This document shows positions 43,211-52,151 of a stretch of 52,151 nt of DNA, one piece after another. The notes under the pieces are model-generated. The model was not told the DNA's origin. It was given only the letters and a program-made list of their open reading frames with translations, and searched no databases. How positions within the stretch are numbered: the first letter of the stretch is position 1; every line of letters begins with the position of its first letter. The position numbers and the translations under genes are program-made. This DNA is from Acetobacter okinawensis (GTDB taxonomy: Bacteria; Pseudomonadota; Alphaproteobacteria; Acetobacterales; Acetobacteraceae). The DNA is taken from NCBI RefSeq assembly GCF_002153655.1, contig NZ_JOPJ01000012.1:1-52151 (forward strand), given 5' to 3'.

Positions 43211-43881
43211 GCGGGCTGGGTCTTGTCATTCAGGCAGTAACCACGACCACGCAGGGTTCTGATTGCTGTGTTCCCCAGCTTACGGCGCAATCGGCTTATA
43301 AAAACTTCTACCGTGTTGCTATCAACTTCATGATCCAGGGCATAAAGCACTGTATCTATCTGCTGGCGGGAGTAAATGCGGCCCGGATTGCGTGACAGAA
43401 GTTCCATAATCGTCCACTCTCGCGCTGTCAGTTCCAACTTTTGGCCATTACGGGACACACACTGATTTGCTCGGTCGATGGTCAACTCCCCCAGTTGATG
43501 CACTGACTGCTTGCGAGGAGTAATGTACCGGCGCGCCACAGCCGCAATGCGGGCAACCAGTTCATCCAGATCATAAGGTTTGACAATATAATCGTCCGCT
43601 CCCTCGGACAGACCCGCAATGCGGTCGCTAATCTGGTCTTCTGCTGTGGTGATAAGAACAGCAAGGTGCCCTGACGCCTGCCTGACCTCACGCAGCAAAT
43701 CCCGCCCATGGCCATCCGGCAGCCCCATGTCCAGCAACAAAAAATCATAATCGACAGTTGCCAGCGCCGCCCGTGCATCTTCCATCGTCATGAACCAGTC
43801 CACCGCATGGCCTTCCAGACTGACGCGTTCCTGCACGGCTGCTCCCAGATCATGCTCATCTTCCACAACCAGAATACGCAT
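43207..43881 (-). CDS. OmpR-family response regulator of the Czc operon
   Basis: A 224-aa regulator: receiver with 'VVEDEHDLG', phospho-acceptor Asp51 in 'DFLLLDMGLPDG', Lys in 'DDYIVKPYDL', and the winged helix 'ELTAREWTIMELLSRNPG' with 'VEVFISRLRRKLGN'. QseB/PmrA-type. The start overlaps the RND pump stop by one base (TAATG), and the stop overlaps the kinase start (ATGA). It probably activates its own operon in response to metal; the operon promoter should lie upstream of 49872. Confidence 0.9.
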   Translation of the reverse strand: MRILVVEDEHDLGAAVQERVSLEGHAVDWFMTMEDARAALATVDYDFLLLDMGLPDGHGRDLLREVRQASGHLAVLITTAEDQISDRIAGLSEGADDYIVKPYDLDELVARIAAVARRYITPRKQSVHQLGELTIDRANQCVSRNGQKLELTAREWTIMELLSRNPGRIYSRQQIDTVLYALDHEVDSNTVEVFISRLRRKLGNTAIRTLRGRGYCLNDKTQPA

Positions 43882-46800
43882 TACTCCGGCTCCTTTTCCC
43901 GCACAACGCGGGCATACAGGGTGGGCAGAACCAGAAGTGTGAGCAGGGTGGAAGACACAAGACCGCCAATAACAACACTGGCCAGCGGACGCTCAACCTC
44001 TGCTCCCGCACTTTGGGAAAACGCCATGGGGAAAAAGCCCAGACTGGCAACCAGAGCCGTTGCCATAACGGGCCGAAAGCGCGATTGCGCTGCACCGGAA
44101 GCTGCCTGTGCAACCCGCATCCCCCCAGCGCGCAATGCCGATATTTCGCTGATCAGCACAACACCATTCAGAATGGCTACACCAAACAACGCAATAAACC
44201 CGATGCCTGCGGAAATACTGAACGGCATTTCCCTGAGTGTCAGGGCAATAATACCCCCGGTTGCGGCGACCGGTAAATTCATAAACACCAAAAGTGCAGG
44301 CAAAGCAGCCCCAAAGGCCAAAACAAGCAAGGCAAAGATCAACCCCAGAGCAATAGGCAGCACAACTTCCAACCGATGGGTTGCAGATTGCAGGTTCTGG
44401 AACTGCCCCTGCCACTCCATTGTATAACCGGCAGGCAGCCGGACCTTCTGGCGCACGCGGAGCTGCGCCTCTGCAACATAGGAGGCAAGGTCACGCCCGC
44501 GCACATTGGCCTGCACAACCATACGCCTACGCACCCGGTCCCGACTGATGCGTGATGGACCATCCACCTCACGCACATGCGCGACCTGCGCCAGCAGGGC
44601 ATAACCCTGACCATCCGCCCGCCGGACTTTTAGAGCACCGATAGCCTTAGCAGAGGCAACCTGCCGGGCATCAAACCGGACCTGAGTGCTGATAATGGCA
44701 TTATCAACACTGACTGGCCGCCCCAGATGTCCCCCTACAGCCTCCACAGTGTCCAGAATATCCTGCAAGGACACATTGCGACTGGCTGCCTGCACTCTGT
44801 CCACGTCAATCACAATCAACGGAATACTCCCCTCCCCTGCAGGAGCCACATCTGCTGCGCCTTTTACCTCAGACATGGCAGCGGTTACGGCCTCCCCCAA
44901 TCGCGCAAGGGTGTTCAGGTCATCTCCGTAAATGGAGACAGCAATCTGGGTTCTCACACCGGACAAAAGATCATCCATACGCATCTGCACAGGCTGGCTC
45001 CAGGAGTACAGCGCATCGGGCAGTTCACGCTGTAAGGCATCATTCATAATCGCCACCAGCCCGGCCTGTGTCCGCGCTGTTTTCCATGTTGTGGGGTCGT
45101 TCAGAATAATAAAACTGTCTGTTTCATTCACACCCATTGGATCAGTTGGAATAGCCGAAGTGCCGGTATTGCTGACAACTGTCCTCACTTCAGGAAAGCG
45201 GCGTAAAATCTGCTCCTGACGGGATACCGAGGCCAGCACGGTTTGCAACGAAGCAGAAGGCAGGCGTGTTGTTGTAACCGCCAGAGCGCCCTCATCAAGC
45301 TGGGGAATAAACTCCCCCCCCAAATGCATTGCCAACCCGATGGAAACACCCAACAAGGCCAAGGTGCCACCAAACAGGATGCGGGGATGAACCTCCCCCC
45401 ACCCAAGCATAACAGTATATGGCCGCCGCAAAAAACTGATCAGCCATGTATCCCCTTTGGGGCGCACCCGCCCCAGCACCAGAACGGCCAGAACGGGCAT
45501 GCCGACAAAACAGTAGATTAAAGAAGCCAGCAACGCCATGATGACAGTTTGCGCCATGGGGCGGAACATATGGCCTTCTATGCCCTGCAAGGTCAGTACC
45601 GGCAAATACACCATGACAATCACCAGTATGGCAAACCCTACTGGCCTTATGACCTGCTGCACGGAGGAAATGACCAAAGGCACAAAGCTGGCCTCTGGTT
45701 CTTCTTCCCTACGGGCGAGAATATGCTCGATGACCACCAGAGAGCCATCAACAATCATCCCGAAGTCAATGGCCCCCAGACTGAGCAGATTGGCTGAAAT
45801 TCCAAAATAACGCATGCCTGCCATAGCGCTGACAAGAGCAACAGGAATAACAGACGTCATAACCAGTGCGGCCCGCCAACTCCCGATCACAACGACCAGA
45901 ACACCCACAACCAGTGCCGCACCCATGAGCAGATTATCCCGCACGGTTGCTATGGTGTTTCCGGTCAGTGTTGAACGGGTATAGTATGGCTCCAGCGTAA
46001 CCCCACGGGGTAAACTCCGCCCAATACGTGGCAGAGCCTCCTGTATGGCGGCCAGTGTGGCATTGGAGCTGGCTCCGCTTTCCATCATTACCACACCCGT
46101 CACAATTTCTCCCTCACCATCACGCGTGACGGCGCCAAGGCGGGTACGTACTCCCGTATCAATACGCCCCAGATCACGCAGCCGCAGGACGGAACCATCT
46201 GCGTTGCTTTTGACTGGTATGGCGCCAAAGTCCGCCAGACTGCCAACCAGACCACGCCCGACAACCACCTGCTGCTCCGCATGGTGTGTAATCCAGCCAC
46301 CGCCAGACGCAGCATTGTTGGCATCCACCGCGCGGTAGACATCCCCTACAGAGAGGTTGCTGGCAATCAGGCGCGCCTGGTCCAGAGTAACTTCATAGGT
46401 CTCCTCCCCCCCGCCGTTGACATTCACATCCACCACACCACGGACAAGGCGCATCTGCGGTACCACAACCCAGTTCATAAGCCGGTTCAGTTCCAGCAAG
46501 GACCGACCGGCGCCCTTGATCTGGAACTGCATGATCTCCCCCATGCCCGTGGCGAGCGGCCCCATGCTCAGCGTAATACCCGGGACAGATATGGCTGCCC
46601 GGGCCTGCTGCATACGCTCGTTCACCCGTGTGCGATCAAGGTTGATATCCGTATCATCCGCAAACTGTGCGTACACAACTGACACACCACTGCGTGAGAC
46701 AGAACGCAAATCCACCATACCGGGAAGACCTGTCATGGTAGATTCTACTGGAAATGTAATAAGTTTTTCCACCTCCTCCGTCGCCAGCCCCTGAGCCACA

Positions 46801-46952
46801 ACCGAAACAAGAACCTGCTTGGGCGAGATATCGGGCACGGCTTCAACCGGCAGCCCCGTGACCACCACAGCCCCGACCACAACAAACAAGATCAGCGCAC
46901 TGACAACCAAAAGGCGATTACGAATAAGAGCTTGCAGATATCTGGCAATCAT
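43881..46952 (-). CDS. czcA: CzcA/CusA-type heavy-metal RND efflux pump
   Basis: A 1023-aa inner-membrane RND transporter exporting divalent metal ions with proton influx. N-terminal 'LPVEAVPDISPKQVLVSVVA' is the HME signature. The TM4 proton-relay motif 'GAIDFGMIVDGSLVVIEH' holds Asp396, Asp402 and Glu409. This D-x-x-x-x-x-D-x6-E pattern belongs to the HME1-2 type (Co/Zn/Cd/Ni), not to CusA, which lacks the Asp pair. 'HLGGEFIPQLDEGAL' opens the second half. His410 replaces the usual Asn after the Glu. Each neighbour overlap is 1-4 bases, indicating strong translational coupling with czcB and the regulator. Confidence 0.9.
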   Translation of the reverse strand: MIARYLQALIRNRLLVVSALILFVVVGAVVVTGLPVEAVPDISPKQVLVSVVAQGLATEEVEKLITFPVESTMTGLPGMVDLRSVSRSGVSVVYAQFADDTDINLDRTRVNERMQQARAAISVPGITLSMGPLATGMGEIMQFQIKGAGRSLLELNRLMNWVVVPQMRLVRGVVDVNVNGGGEETYEVTLDQARLIASNLSVGDVYRAVDANNAASGGGWITHHAEQQVVVGRGLVGSLADFGAIPVKSNADGSVLRLRDLGRIDTGVRTRLGAVTRDGEGEIVTGVVMMESGASSNATLAAIQEALPRIGRSLPRGVTLEPYYTRSTLTGNTIATVRDNLLMGAALVVGVLVVVIGSWRAALVMTSVIPVALVSAMAGMRYFGISANLLSLGAIDFGMIVDGSLVVIEHILARREEEPEASFVPLVISSVQQVIRPVGFAILVIVMVYLPVLTLQGIEGHMFRPMAQTVIMALLASLIYCFVGMPVLAVLVLGRVRPKGDTWLISFLRRPYTVMLGWGEVHPRILFGGTLALLGVSIGLAMHLGGEFIPQLDEGALAVTTTRLPSASLQTVLASVSRQEQILRRFPEVRTVVSNTGTSAIPTDPMGVNETDSFIILNDPTTWKTARTQAGLVAIMNDALQRELPDALYSWSQPVQMRMDDLLSGVRTQIAVSIYGDDLNTLARLGEAVTAAMSEVKGAADVAPAGEGSIPLIVIDVDRVQAASRNVSLQDILDTVEAVGGHLGRPVSVDNAIISTQVRFDARQVASAKAIGALKVRRADGQGYALLAQVAHVREVDGPSRISRDRVRRRMVVQANVRGRDLASYVAEAQLRVRQKVRLPAGYTMEWQGQFQNLQSATHRLEVVLPIALGLIFALLVLAFGAALPALLVFMNLPVAATGGIIALTLREMPFSISAGIGFIALFGVAILNGVVLISEISALRAGGMRVAQAASGAAQSRFRPVMATALVASLGFFPMAFSQSAGAEVERPLASVVIGGLVSSTLLTLLVLPTLYARVVREKEPE

Positions 46953-48106
46953 CAGTCCGCATCCATTCCGGCCAGTTCCAGAACGGAGCGAAGAACAAAG
47001 CTCCCCTGCCCAACCACTGGCTCTCCTTCTTGCAGCCCTGCGTGAATGACCGCCTGCTCACCATTATCCAAAGCAACATCCACCTCCACAGGCCGATAAT
47101 GCGTTGCATCCTTGCGCACAAAAACCACGGAACGACCGTTTATTGTCTGCACGGCCTGCGATGGAACAATAAGCCCCGACACTCCATTTTTTTCAGACAA
47201 TGTCGCATTCAACACCATGCCGGGCACCAGACGGCCAGCCGGGTCAGTCACATGGCTTATCACCTTGAGCAGGCCCGTAAGCGGGCTGGCCAGCCCCTCC
47301 ACCGTATCGATCCGCGAGACCACAGGCTGCGCCCCTACCGTGGTTATCTGCTGCCCCCCTGTTTGAATAAGATGTGCCTGCTCTGGCAAAATATCGGAAA
47401 CAAGCCATACGCAAGACAGGTCCGCCACCGTCACAATCTCCTGAGACGCGCTCAGATCCGCTGCGACCGAAGCATCCAGAGTTTGCACCACACCATCCAG
47501 AGGGGAAATCAGAGTGGAAATTTCATTCTGGCTTTGCCGCGCACTCTGTTCGGAAACAGAGTTGAATTCCTCATTAAACCTGTGTCCCAGCGTATCCACA
47601 TCCGCCTGATGCACCCGCACGCTGGCCTCCGCCTGCGCCAGCACATCCTGCCTGCGGCGTAACTCGGCAACAGACACGCTCTGCCCCACCAGTTGCTGTG
47701 CCCGATGCACAGCCTGTGCTGCATCCTGCCGTGCGGCAAAGGCCGCGCTCAGGGCTGCCTGCGCCTGCGCAGCCTGCAACCGCGTGGCATGCAGCGCATG
47801 ATCCTGATAACGCAGCAAAGCCTGCCCCTGTGTAACGCGTGTGCCCGGCTGCACCAGCACCGCCACAACCTTGCCACTCCCTGCAGGGTGGAGGTGTACA
47901 AGGCGGGTCGGGTCAGGCACAACCTGAGTAACAACAGCCAAAGTGGGATAAACCATGCCCGGGTATGCGGGGGCGACCACAAGGTTATTATGGCTAAGTG
48001 CTGCATGATCCAACACGACGTCTGCTGGCAAAAGCTGTTCCGCCGCAAAGGTTGTTAACGGAGAACTGGCGCACAACACCATGTAAAATAGAACCAGCTT
48101 TCTCAT
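46952..48106 (-). CDS. czcB: Periplasmic adaptor of the Czc pump
   Basis: A 384-aa membrane-fusion protein: N-terminal signal or anchor ('KLVLFYMVLCASSPLTTFA'), lipoyl half 'LVHLHPAGSGKVVAVLVQPG' with 'VTQGQALLRYQD', an Ala/Gln-rich coiled coil, second half 'ISPLDGVVQTLDASVAAD', and barrel segments ending 'GEPVVGQGSFVLRSVLELAG'. There is no His-rich N-terminus or heavy-metal-binding domain as in CzcB of Cupriavidus. The ATG at 48106 overlaps the czcC stop as ATGA, which is why it is preferred to the ATG at 48154. Confidence 0.85.
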   Translation of the reverse strand: MRKLVLFYMVLCASSPLTTFAAEQLLPADVVLDHAALSHNNLVVAPAYPGMVYPTLAVVTQVVPDPTRLVHLHPAGSGKVVAVLVQPGTRVTQGQALLRYQDHALHATRLQAAQAQAALSAAFAARQDAAQAVHRAQQLVGQSVSVAELRRRQDVLAQAEASVRVHQADVDTLGHRFNEEFNSVSEQSARQSQNEISTLISPLDGVVQTLDASVAADLSASQEIVTVADLSCVWLVSDILPEQAHLIQTGGQQITTVGAQPVVSRIDTVEGLASPLTGLLKVISHVTDPAGRLVPGMVLNATLSEKNGVSGLIVPSQAVQTINGRSVVFVRKDATHYRPVEVDVALDNGEQAVIHAGLQEGEPVVGQGSFVLRSVLELAGMDAD

Positions 48107-49338
48107 GGCACCACTCCCATGGCGAGCAACATGCGAATGGTTGCCACACGCCATTCCGCTTCGGCCCGGGCCTGCGCCAACCGGGCGGTGCTAGCATCCT
48201 GTTGCGCCTGAAGAGTTGTCCCCAACGCGACTTCCCCCACCTGCCAGGCGCGTTCCTGTGCTGCAGCGCGACGGTCCAGATTTTCTGCTGCCATCCGCGC
48301 ACTCTGCCGTGCCGCCGTAGCCGCAAGCAAACGCTCACGAACCCGTATCATTTCCAGATGAACCATGCGACGCGCCTGTATTTCCTCACTATCAGCCGCA
48401 GCAAGCCTGTTGCTCGCCTCGGACATGATGGGCGTATTCCGCACCTCGCTGGGTAATGGCACGCTGAAGTTAATGCCAACCCGGTCATCCCACGGGCTGC
48501 CGTACTGTTTTTCATGTATCGCATCGATACCGATTTCGGGGTTAGGCATAAAAGACCGGCGGGCCAGCTTCATATTGGCATGTGCGGCCTCAACGCGCCT
48601 ATGGGCCGCTTTTACGCGCGGGTCATTGTCTTCCATCTCGCGCGTGTCCACAAAACGCGCATGTGCCAGACCCTCGCTCTTCTCAAGGTCCACACCGGCG
48701 GAATTACCAAGCAAAACCTCCGGCTCTGCACTGGCATTATTTACCGCCTCACGCGCCAGAGCCTGTTCATTTCTGGCATTTTCCACCCCTGCCTGCGCCA
48801 TCTGACTATCCGACAACGCCAGTTCGCCACTACGCACGGCATGCACAGCAGCCTGGCTGATCCGGCTTGCGGCTTTATACAGGTCGTTTGCAACACGTAA
48901 GCGCGCCTGAGCAATTTGCAGCACCGCTGCGGTATCCAGAACCTTAATAGAGAGCGCCAGATGCTCTACATTAAGCTGCTCGCTTATACTTTCCGATTCA
49001 GCACCGGCCACCTGCTGGGTGGCGCTCCCCTGCCCCGGCAGCCACAGTGGCACGGATACACCACCCTGATAGGTCGTGTATCCCTCATTACTGCCAATGG
49101 CGTGGTCATCCATATATTCACCTGTTAACGTCGGACCACCCGCAAACCATGACCCGGCCGCATTGGCCCGTGCCCGCGCAGCACGATGCCCGACCTGAAG
49201 TTCGCTTCTCACCGGGTCCATAGCCCATGCCAGACGCACCGCATCATGAAACGAAAGACCATCTTGCACGGGCTGCGCTTTTACGGCGGCAATGCTGAAA
49301 GCTGAACAAAACACCGTTGCAAACATAAGGCTGCGCAT
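48103..49338 (-). CDS. czcC: Outer-membrane channel of the Czc pump (CzcC/TolC-like)
   Basis: A 411-aa TolC-superfamily protein with a cleavable signal ('MFATVFCSAFSIAAVKAQP'). The OEP helices run throughout; 'SFHDAVRLAWAMDPVRSELQ' opens the first repeat, and 'DDRVGINFSVPLPSEVRNTP' precedes the second hairpin, close to the CzcC layout. The gene is 21 nt downstream of the small exported protein at 49360. It completes a C-B-A tripartite pump with the two genes that follow. Confidence 0.85.
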   Translation of the reverse strand: MRSLMFATVFCSAFSIAAVKAQPVQDGLSFHDAVRLAWAMDPVRSELQVGHRAARARANAAGSWFAGGPTLTGEYMDDHAIGSNEGYTTYQGGVSVPLWLPGQGSATQQVAGAESESISEQLNVEHLALSIKVLDTAAVLQIAQARLRVANDLYKAASRISQAAVHAVRSGELALSDSQMAQAGVENARNEQALAREAVNNASAEPEVLLGNSAGVDLEKSEGLAHARFVDTREMEDNDPRVKAAHRRVEAAHANMKLARRSFMPNPEIGIDAIHEKQYGSPWDDRVGINFSVPLPSEVRNTPIMSEASNRLAAADSEEIQARRMVHLEMIRVRERLLAATAARQSARMAAENLDRRAAAQERAWQVGEVALGTTLQAQQDASTARLAQARAEAEWRVATIRMLLAMGVVP

Positions 49339-49359
49339 ACAATTATTCCCACACAGGCA

Positions 49360-49872
49360 TTATGGAATAATCGGTTTATTATGCGTAATCCGTGCTCCCA
49401 AGTCTCTCCACAGATTGGTTGTGACAAGACTGATATCCGCTTTTACAGATGCCGGAGACTGGGTGCGGGAAAATGAGGAAAGAGACATTCTCTCACCAAT
49501 CACAAAACGCCCCTGTGCGTACAACATGGCAGAAATTGTGCCCTGCTGCCCCTGCCCCACAGGCCGCATGACGGTAATACGCATATGCGGCGGCGGAATA
49601 GCTATCACACCAAATGCCTGTAATTCCAGCTTGTCAGATGGACAGGTCAGGCCCCCCAACACCGCAGCGCGCAGAACGGAATAAGGATAGCCCCCATATG
49701 TGCCATCAACATGCAGCAAAAGGCCCTGCTCCACCGTGTCACAGGCATGTTCTGCTGCATCGTCCGCACGCGCCAGTCTTGCATCTAAAACCAGCATAAG
49801 CAGCAGCAGAGATCCATAACGGGCCATCTTGCCAACAAGGTTTGCCCGTTGCGGAATGGTCGGCACGTTCAT
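49360..49872 (-). CDS. Exported hypothetical protein upstream of czcC
   Basis: A 170-aa protein with a signal peptide ('SLLLLMLVLDARLARA', cleavage near residue 36) and two mature cysteines ('HACDTVEQ', 'GLTCPSDK') that could form a periplasmic disulfide. I do not recognise a domain. GGGGAT upstream of 49872 supports that start; the ATG at 49827 is an alternative. It lies 21 nt before czcC on the same strand and is probably the first gene of the pump operon, suggesting a periplasmic metal-binding or accessory role like CzcE/CusF (inference; no His-Met cluster is seen). Confidence 0.65.
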   Translation of the reverse strand: MNVPTIPQRANLVGKMARYGSLLLLMLVLDARLARADDAAEHACDTVEQGLLLHVDGTYGGYPYSVLRAAVLGGLTCPSDKLELQAFGVIAIPPPHMRITVMRPVGQGQQGTISAMLYAQGRFVIGERMSLSSFSRTQSPASVKADISLVTTNLWRDLGARITHNKPIIP

Positions 49873-50039
49873 ATCATATCCCCAATCGTTTTTTAATGCA
49901 TATCAGGGGAAAATGACGCGAACCTGAACGAAGAGAAAAATACAGAATATAAAAAAATTTCTGAAATATAATATGTTTTCCATAATACTATTTTACATCA
50001 TGCCCCACAAACTGGCCGACCGGACCAAAGGATGGCTGC

Positions 50040-50615
50040 TTACTTCTCGCACCTGAAAACATCGCAAACACTGGGTTGCATACGCCGCAAAATATTATCA
50101 CGCAGAACAAAATGATGAAAAAGAGCAGCCATGCCATGGCCTATTGCAAGGGCCATAATCAGCCACGCATTCCAATCGTGCACACTATGAATCCACCCTA
50201 GTGGCGTGGCCCGGAAATGCGCAAACGGAGGCGGAATTAACACCCCAAAAAAGCTCATGGCCTGCCCGCCACCCCACCGCCAGAGATAACCCAACACAAT
50301 TTCTGCCAGAATCAGTGCATAAAGCGTATATTCCACCCCAAGCGCCAGCACCCGACTGACAGGCCTAGAGGCATCTGGCAGATGCCGCCCTTTTGTCAGG
50401 CGCCAGACAATACGCAATACCATGACCGCACTCAGCACTATTCCTGCACTCAGGTGTGCAACAACCATCAGATGATGCACGGGTTTTGCTGGCCAGCTCC
50501 AGCACTCTCCCAGCGTGAACTGTAAAAGCATCAAAAAAGCAGTCACCCAGTGCAAAGCAATGGTCGGCCCATCATAACGCTGGGAATCCCTGATGTCTGG
50601 AGTTGAATACGTCAT
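50040..50615 (-). CDS. Cytochrome b561-family protein
   Basis: A 191-aa integral membrane b-type cytochrome with four helices. 'DGPTIALHWVTAFLMLLQF' has the first heme His, 'HLSAGIVLSAVMVLRIVWRL' the second. 'WIHSVHDWNAWLIMALAIGHGMAALFHHF' (continuous helix with several His) supplies further ligands. It likely passes electrons between quinol and a periplasmic acceptor. The ATG at 50615 fits the family; the longer frame is AT-rich and unsupported. It is flanked by the Czc operon promoter region (49873-50039) and the divergent VIT gene. Confidence 0.85.
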   Translation of the reverse strand: MTYSTPDIRDSQRYDGPTIALHWVTAFLMLLQFTLGECWSWPAKPVHHLMVVAHLSAGIVLSAVMVLRIVWRLTKGRHLPDASRPVSRVLALGVEYTLYALILAEIVLGYLWRWGGGQAMSFFGVLIPPPFAHFRATPLGWIHSVHDWNAWLIMALAIGHGMAALFHHFVLRDNILRRMQPSVCDVFRCEK

Positions 50616-50813
50616 GTATATCCCGGCAAAAATGGAGTCTGGTATACCCTCTGTATCATACTTTCCTGACTTGAAAATGAACGACAAACCTATTCCACCA
50701 ACCATAAAAATTATTGAAAATTACTCGCAATATCATAATAAAATATATGTTGCAGAGACGCAGATCACCTTGTTAGTCCTAAGCGGCATTGACCCTGAAC
50801 AACAGGAATCCTT

Positions 50814-51509
50814 ATGTCGCGCCTTCATCCTTTAACCGAACGCCATACTGTTGAAAAACTGGGCTGGCTCCGCGCAGCCGTGCTTGGCGCCAATGACGGA
50901 ACCCTGTCCACCGGCAGCCTTATTGTCGGGGTCGCCAGCGCACATGCCACACACACCAGCATCCTTGTTGCCGGACTATCCGCACTTGTCGCAGGGGCCT
51001 TGTCCATGGCTGCGGGGGAATATGTTTCGGTCAGTTCACAAGCAGATTCCGAACATGCTGATCTTGCCCGGGAAAAACACGAACTTGCCGTAGATTGGGA
51101 TGGAGAAGTCGCTGAACTGGCAGGCATTTATCATAATAGAGGTCTGGACAAGGAACTGGCACATACGGTTGCCATCGCTCTTATGCAACATGATGCCCTA
51201 GGCGCACATGCGAGAGATGAACTGGGCCTTTCCGATGCCACTGCTGCCAGACCCCTTCAGGCTGCTTTTGCCTCGGCTGCCGCTTTTTCATCAGGCGCTT
51301 TACTTCCTGTTATGGCGGCTGTCTTGAGCCCGATTGCATGGGTTGCGTGGAGTGTTTCTCTCACCTCCATCGTCGCACTGGCTTTATTGGGCATTGCCGG
51401 TGCAGTGGCCGGGGGTGCTGCACCATTGCGGCCTGCACTGCGTGTTACGTTCTGGGGCATTGTGGCCATGAGTGTTACAAGCGGGATAGGCTGCTTATTT
51501 GGCGTTTAA
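50814..51509 (+). CDS. VIT-family metal transporter
   Basis: A 231-aa CCC1/VIT1-like membrane protein. 'LRAAVLGANDGTLSTGSLIVGVASA' is the conserved TM1 with its Asn-Asp-Gly motif, 'LVAGALSMAAGEYVSVSSQ' TM2, followed by a cytoplasmic acidic loop ('EVAELAGIYHNRGLDKE') and three C-terminal helices. Bacterial members remove or store excess iron or manganese. The ATG has AGGAA about 5 nt upstream. It is divergent from the cytochrome b561 gene. It forms a metal-handling theme with czcCBA and the NRAMP-like gene. Confidence 0.9.
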   Translation: MSRLHPLTERHTVEKLGWLRAAVLGANDGTLSTGSLIVGVASAHATHTSILVAGLSALVAGALSMAAGEYVSVSSQADSEHADLAREKHELAVDWDGEVAELAGIYHNRGLDKELAHTVAIALMQHDALGAHARDELGLSDATAARPLQAAFASAAAFSSGALLPVMAAVLSPIAWVAWSVSLTSIVALALLGIAGAVAGGAAPLRPALRVTFWGIVAMSVTSGIGCLFGV

Positions 51510-51627
51510 CGCAGATGCACTGTGGGGGGCACCCCCAGCCCCCATCAAAGTCAGGCCGAACGTCCAGCTCAAACAGTCAAAAATAAATAAGATGTAAACA
51601 CTCCATTACAATAAGTGCTCACAAAAT

Positions 51628-51942
51628 TTAATCTGGGTTTTTGGTGCCTAACCGCCCAGTATAAGGGTTAATATTTCCCCGTGTACTATAGTTATCGTTC
51701 CGCATTTGATTTGGATTGGTTGCATGATACGACTGCACGTGCGTTCCATTATCACGCGTATAACCGGACGTGTAGTGATTTCTTGGGTTTACATGACCAT
51801 AAGACGGCGCGGAATAAGAGCGTGGCGCTTCTACGTGACTGTAACCACCATACAACCGTCCTCCGCCACCGTATGATCGGGCATGAGTCATTGAAGGGGC
51901 TAGCAGCGCGATAGAAAGAAGGAATAAGGATATTTTACGCAT
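51628..51942 (-). CDS. Small secreted Gly/Tyr/Ser-rich protein
   Basis: A 104-aa exported protein. 'ISLFLLSIALLAPSMTHA' is a signal peptide (cleavage near residue 21). The mature part is low-complexity, rich in Gly, Tyr, Ser, Asn and His. The C-terminus 'DNYSTRGNINPYTGRLGTK' is a motif I have seen in small periplasmic/secreted proteins of proteobacteria. Function is unknown. The ATG at 51942 begins right at the basic n-region; the ATG at 51957 adds five residues. It ends close to the IS fragment. Confidence 0.7.
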   Translation of the reverse strand: MRKISLFLLSIALLAPSMTHARSYGGGGRLYGGYSHVEAPRSYSAPSYGHVNPRNHYTSGYTRDNGTHVQSYHATNPNQMRNDNYSTRGNINPYTGRLGTKNPD

Positions 51943-51995
51943 GTCTCGTTCTTTCAATGAGTATTCCTGACAATACCATCATCTAGGCTCAGGAC

Positions 51996-52151
51996 TCATT
52001 CTTTAAGATAGAAGGTGCAGCTTGCTGCGATATGGATTGCGGACATGAAGATATGAGTGCCGCGGTCGTATCGTGTTGCCACCCGTCGCCAGTCTTTCAG
52101 CTTTGCGAACATGTTTTCGATCAGATGGCGCTTTTTATACAGATGCCAATT
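51996..52151 (-). mobile_element. 3' end of an IS5-type transposase (cut by the window edge)
   Basis: The minus-strand frame from the window end encodes the last 51 residues of a DDE transposase: 'YKKRHLIENMFAKLKDWRR', then 'VATRYDRGTHIFMSAIHIA', ending 'TFYLKE' at a TGA (51996-51998). The R-x2-E-x2-F and K-x2-R/D-type spacing (here KRHLIENMFAKLKDW) is the hallmark of IS5/IS427-group transposases common in acetic acid bacteria. The rest lies outside the window. The element's terminal repeat should fall within about 51960-51996, but the boundary cannot be fixed without the other end. Confidence 0.88.

Noticed and set aside
50593..50835. 80-codon plus-strand frame between cytochrome b561 and VIT genes
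   Set aside because: It starts inside the cytochrome gene, overlaps the VIT start, and has no ribosome binding site. It is promoter DNA that happens to be open.

Overview
The window reads as a chromosomal segment of an acetic acid bacterium (Acetobacteraceae, most like Acetobacter; genus level only). The best evidence is a pyruvate decarboxylase that is near-colinear with the Acetobacter enzyme as I remember it, next to a membrane-bound PQQ glucose dehydrogenase. Also fitting are a CzcCBA-type metal pump, an OprB porin and an IS5-type transposase end. Most of the window has the moderately GC-rich codon use of that group. The left 3.5 kb is strikingly AT-rich and looks acquired.

Left end (1-3538), accessory island: a promoter-terminator pair that could make a small RNA; a plasmid-type small gene; a promoter followed by a tightly coupled two-gene operon (DUF4747-like protein plus FRG-domain protein), which is a good candidate defence module; then a truncated tyrosine recombinase, a truncated MazE-like antitoxin and a gene-poor scar.

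3539-14000, mixed metabolism and transport: an IclR / GlcG-HbpS / MFS cluster; a LysE exporter and methyltransferase divergent from an AraC regulator; a TonB siderophore receptor behind a perfect Fur-type palindrome; and a second LysE exporter. On the minus strand a canonical cobalamin riboswitch leads into an unknown 147-aa protein coupled by ATGA to a beta-hydroxyacid dehydrogenase. A histidine-phosphatase-like gene that has lost both catalytic histidines lies just upstream.

14000-29100, envelope and stress: a lipoprotein alpha/beta hydrolase coupled to a DUF4105 membrane protein; bacterioferritin; an unusual HIT-ArsC/YffB fusion; a ytcA-mdtNOP-like efflux operon; and a divergent persulfide/sulfite detoxification locus (ArsR-type regulator, 1-Cys peroxiredoxin and Tag glycosylase on one side, MBL persulfide dioxygenase-like enzyme and TauE exporter on the other) with overlapping inverted repeats between. 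A SulP transporter and an arsenate reductase follow.

29100-36300, oxidative and fermentative carbon metabolism: gcd and pdc are divergent, followed by an OprB-type porin and an acyl-CoA thioesterase. 36300-52151, metals and redox: an orphan small ORF, an atypical NRAMP-like transporter, a TauE family protein with a C-terminal extension, and two two-component systems facing tail to tail. The second of these is the end of a fully coupled czcC-czcB-czcA-RR-HK operon. Then come cytochrome b561, a VIT-type metal transporter, a small secreted protein and the 3' end of an IS5-type transposase cut by the window edge.
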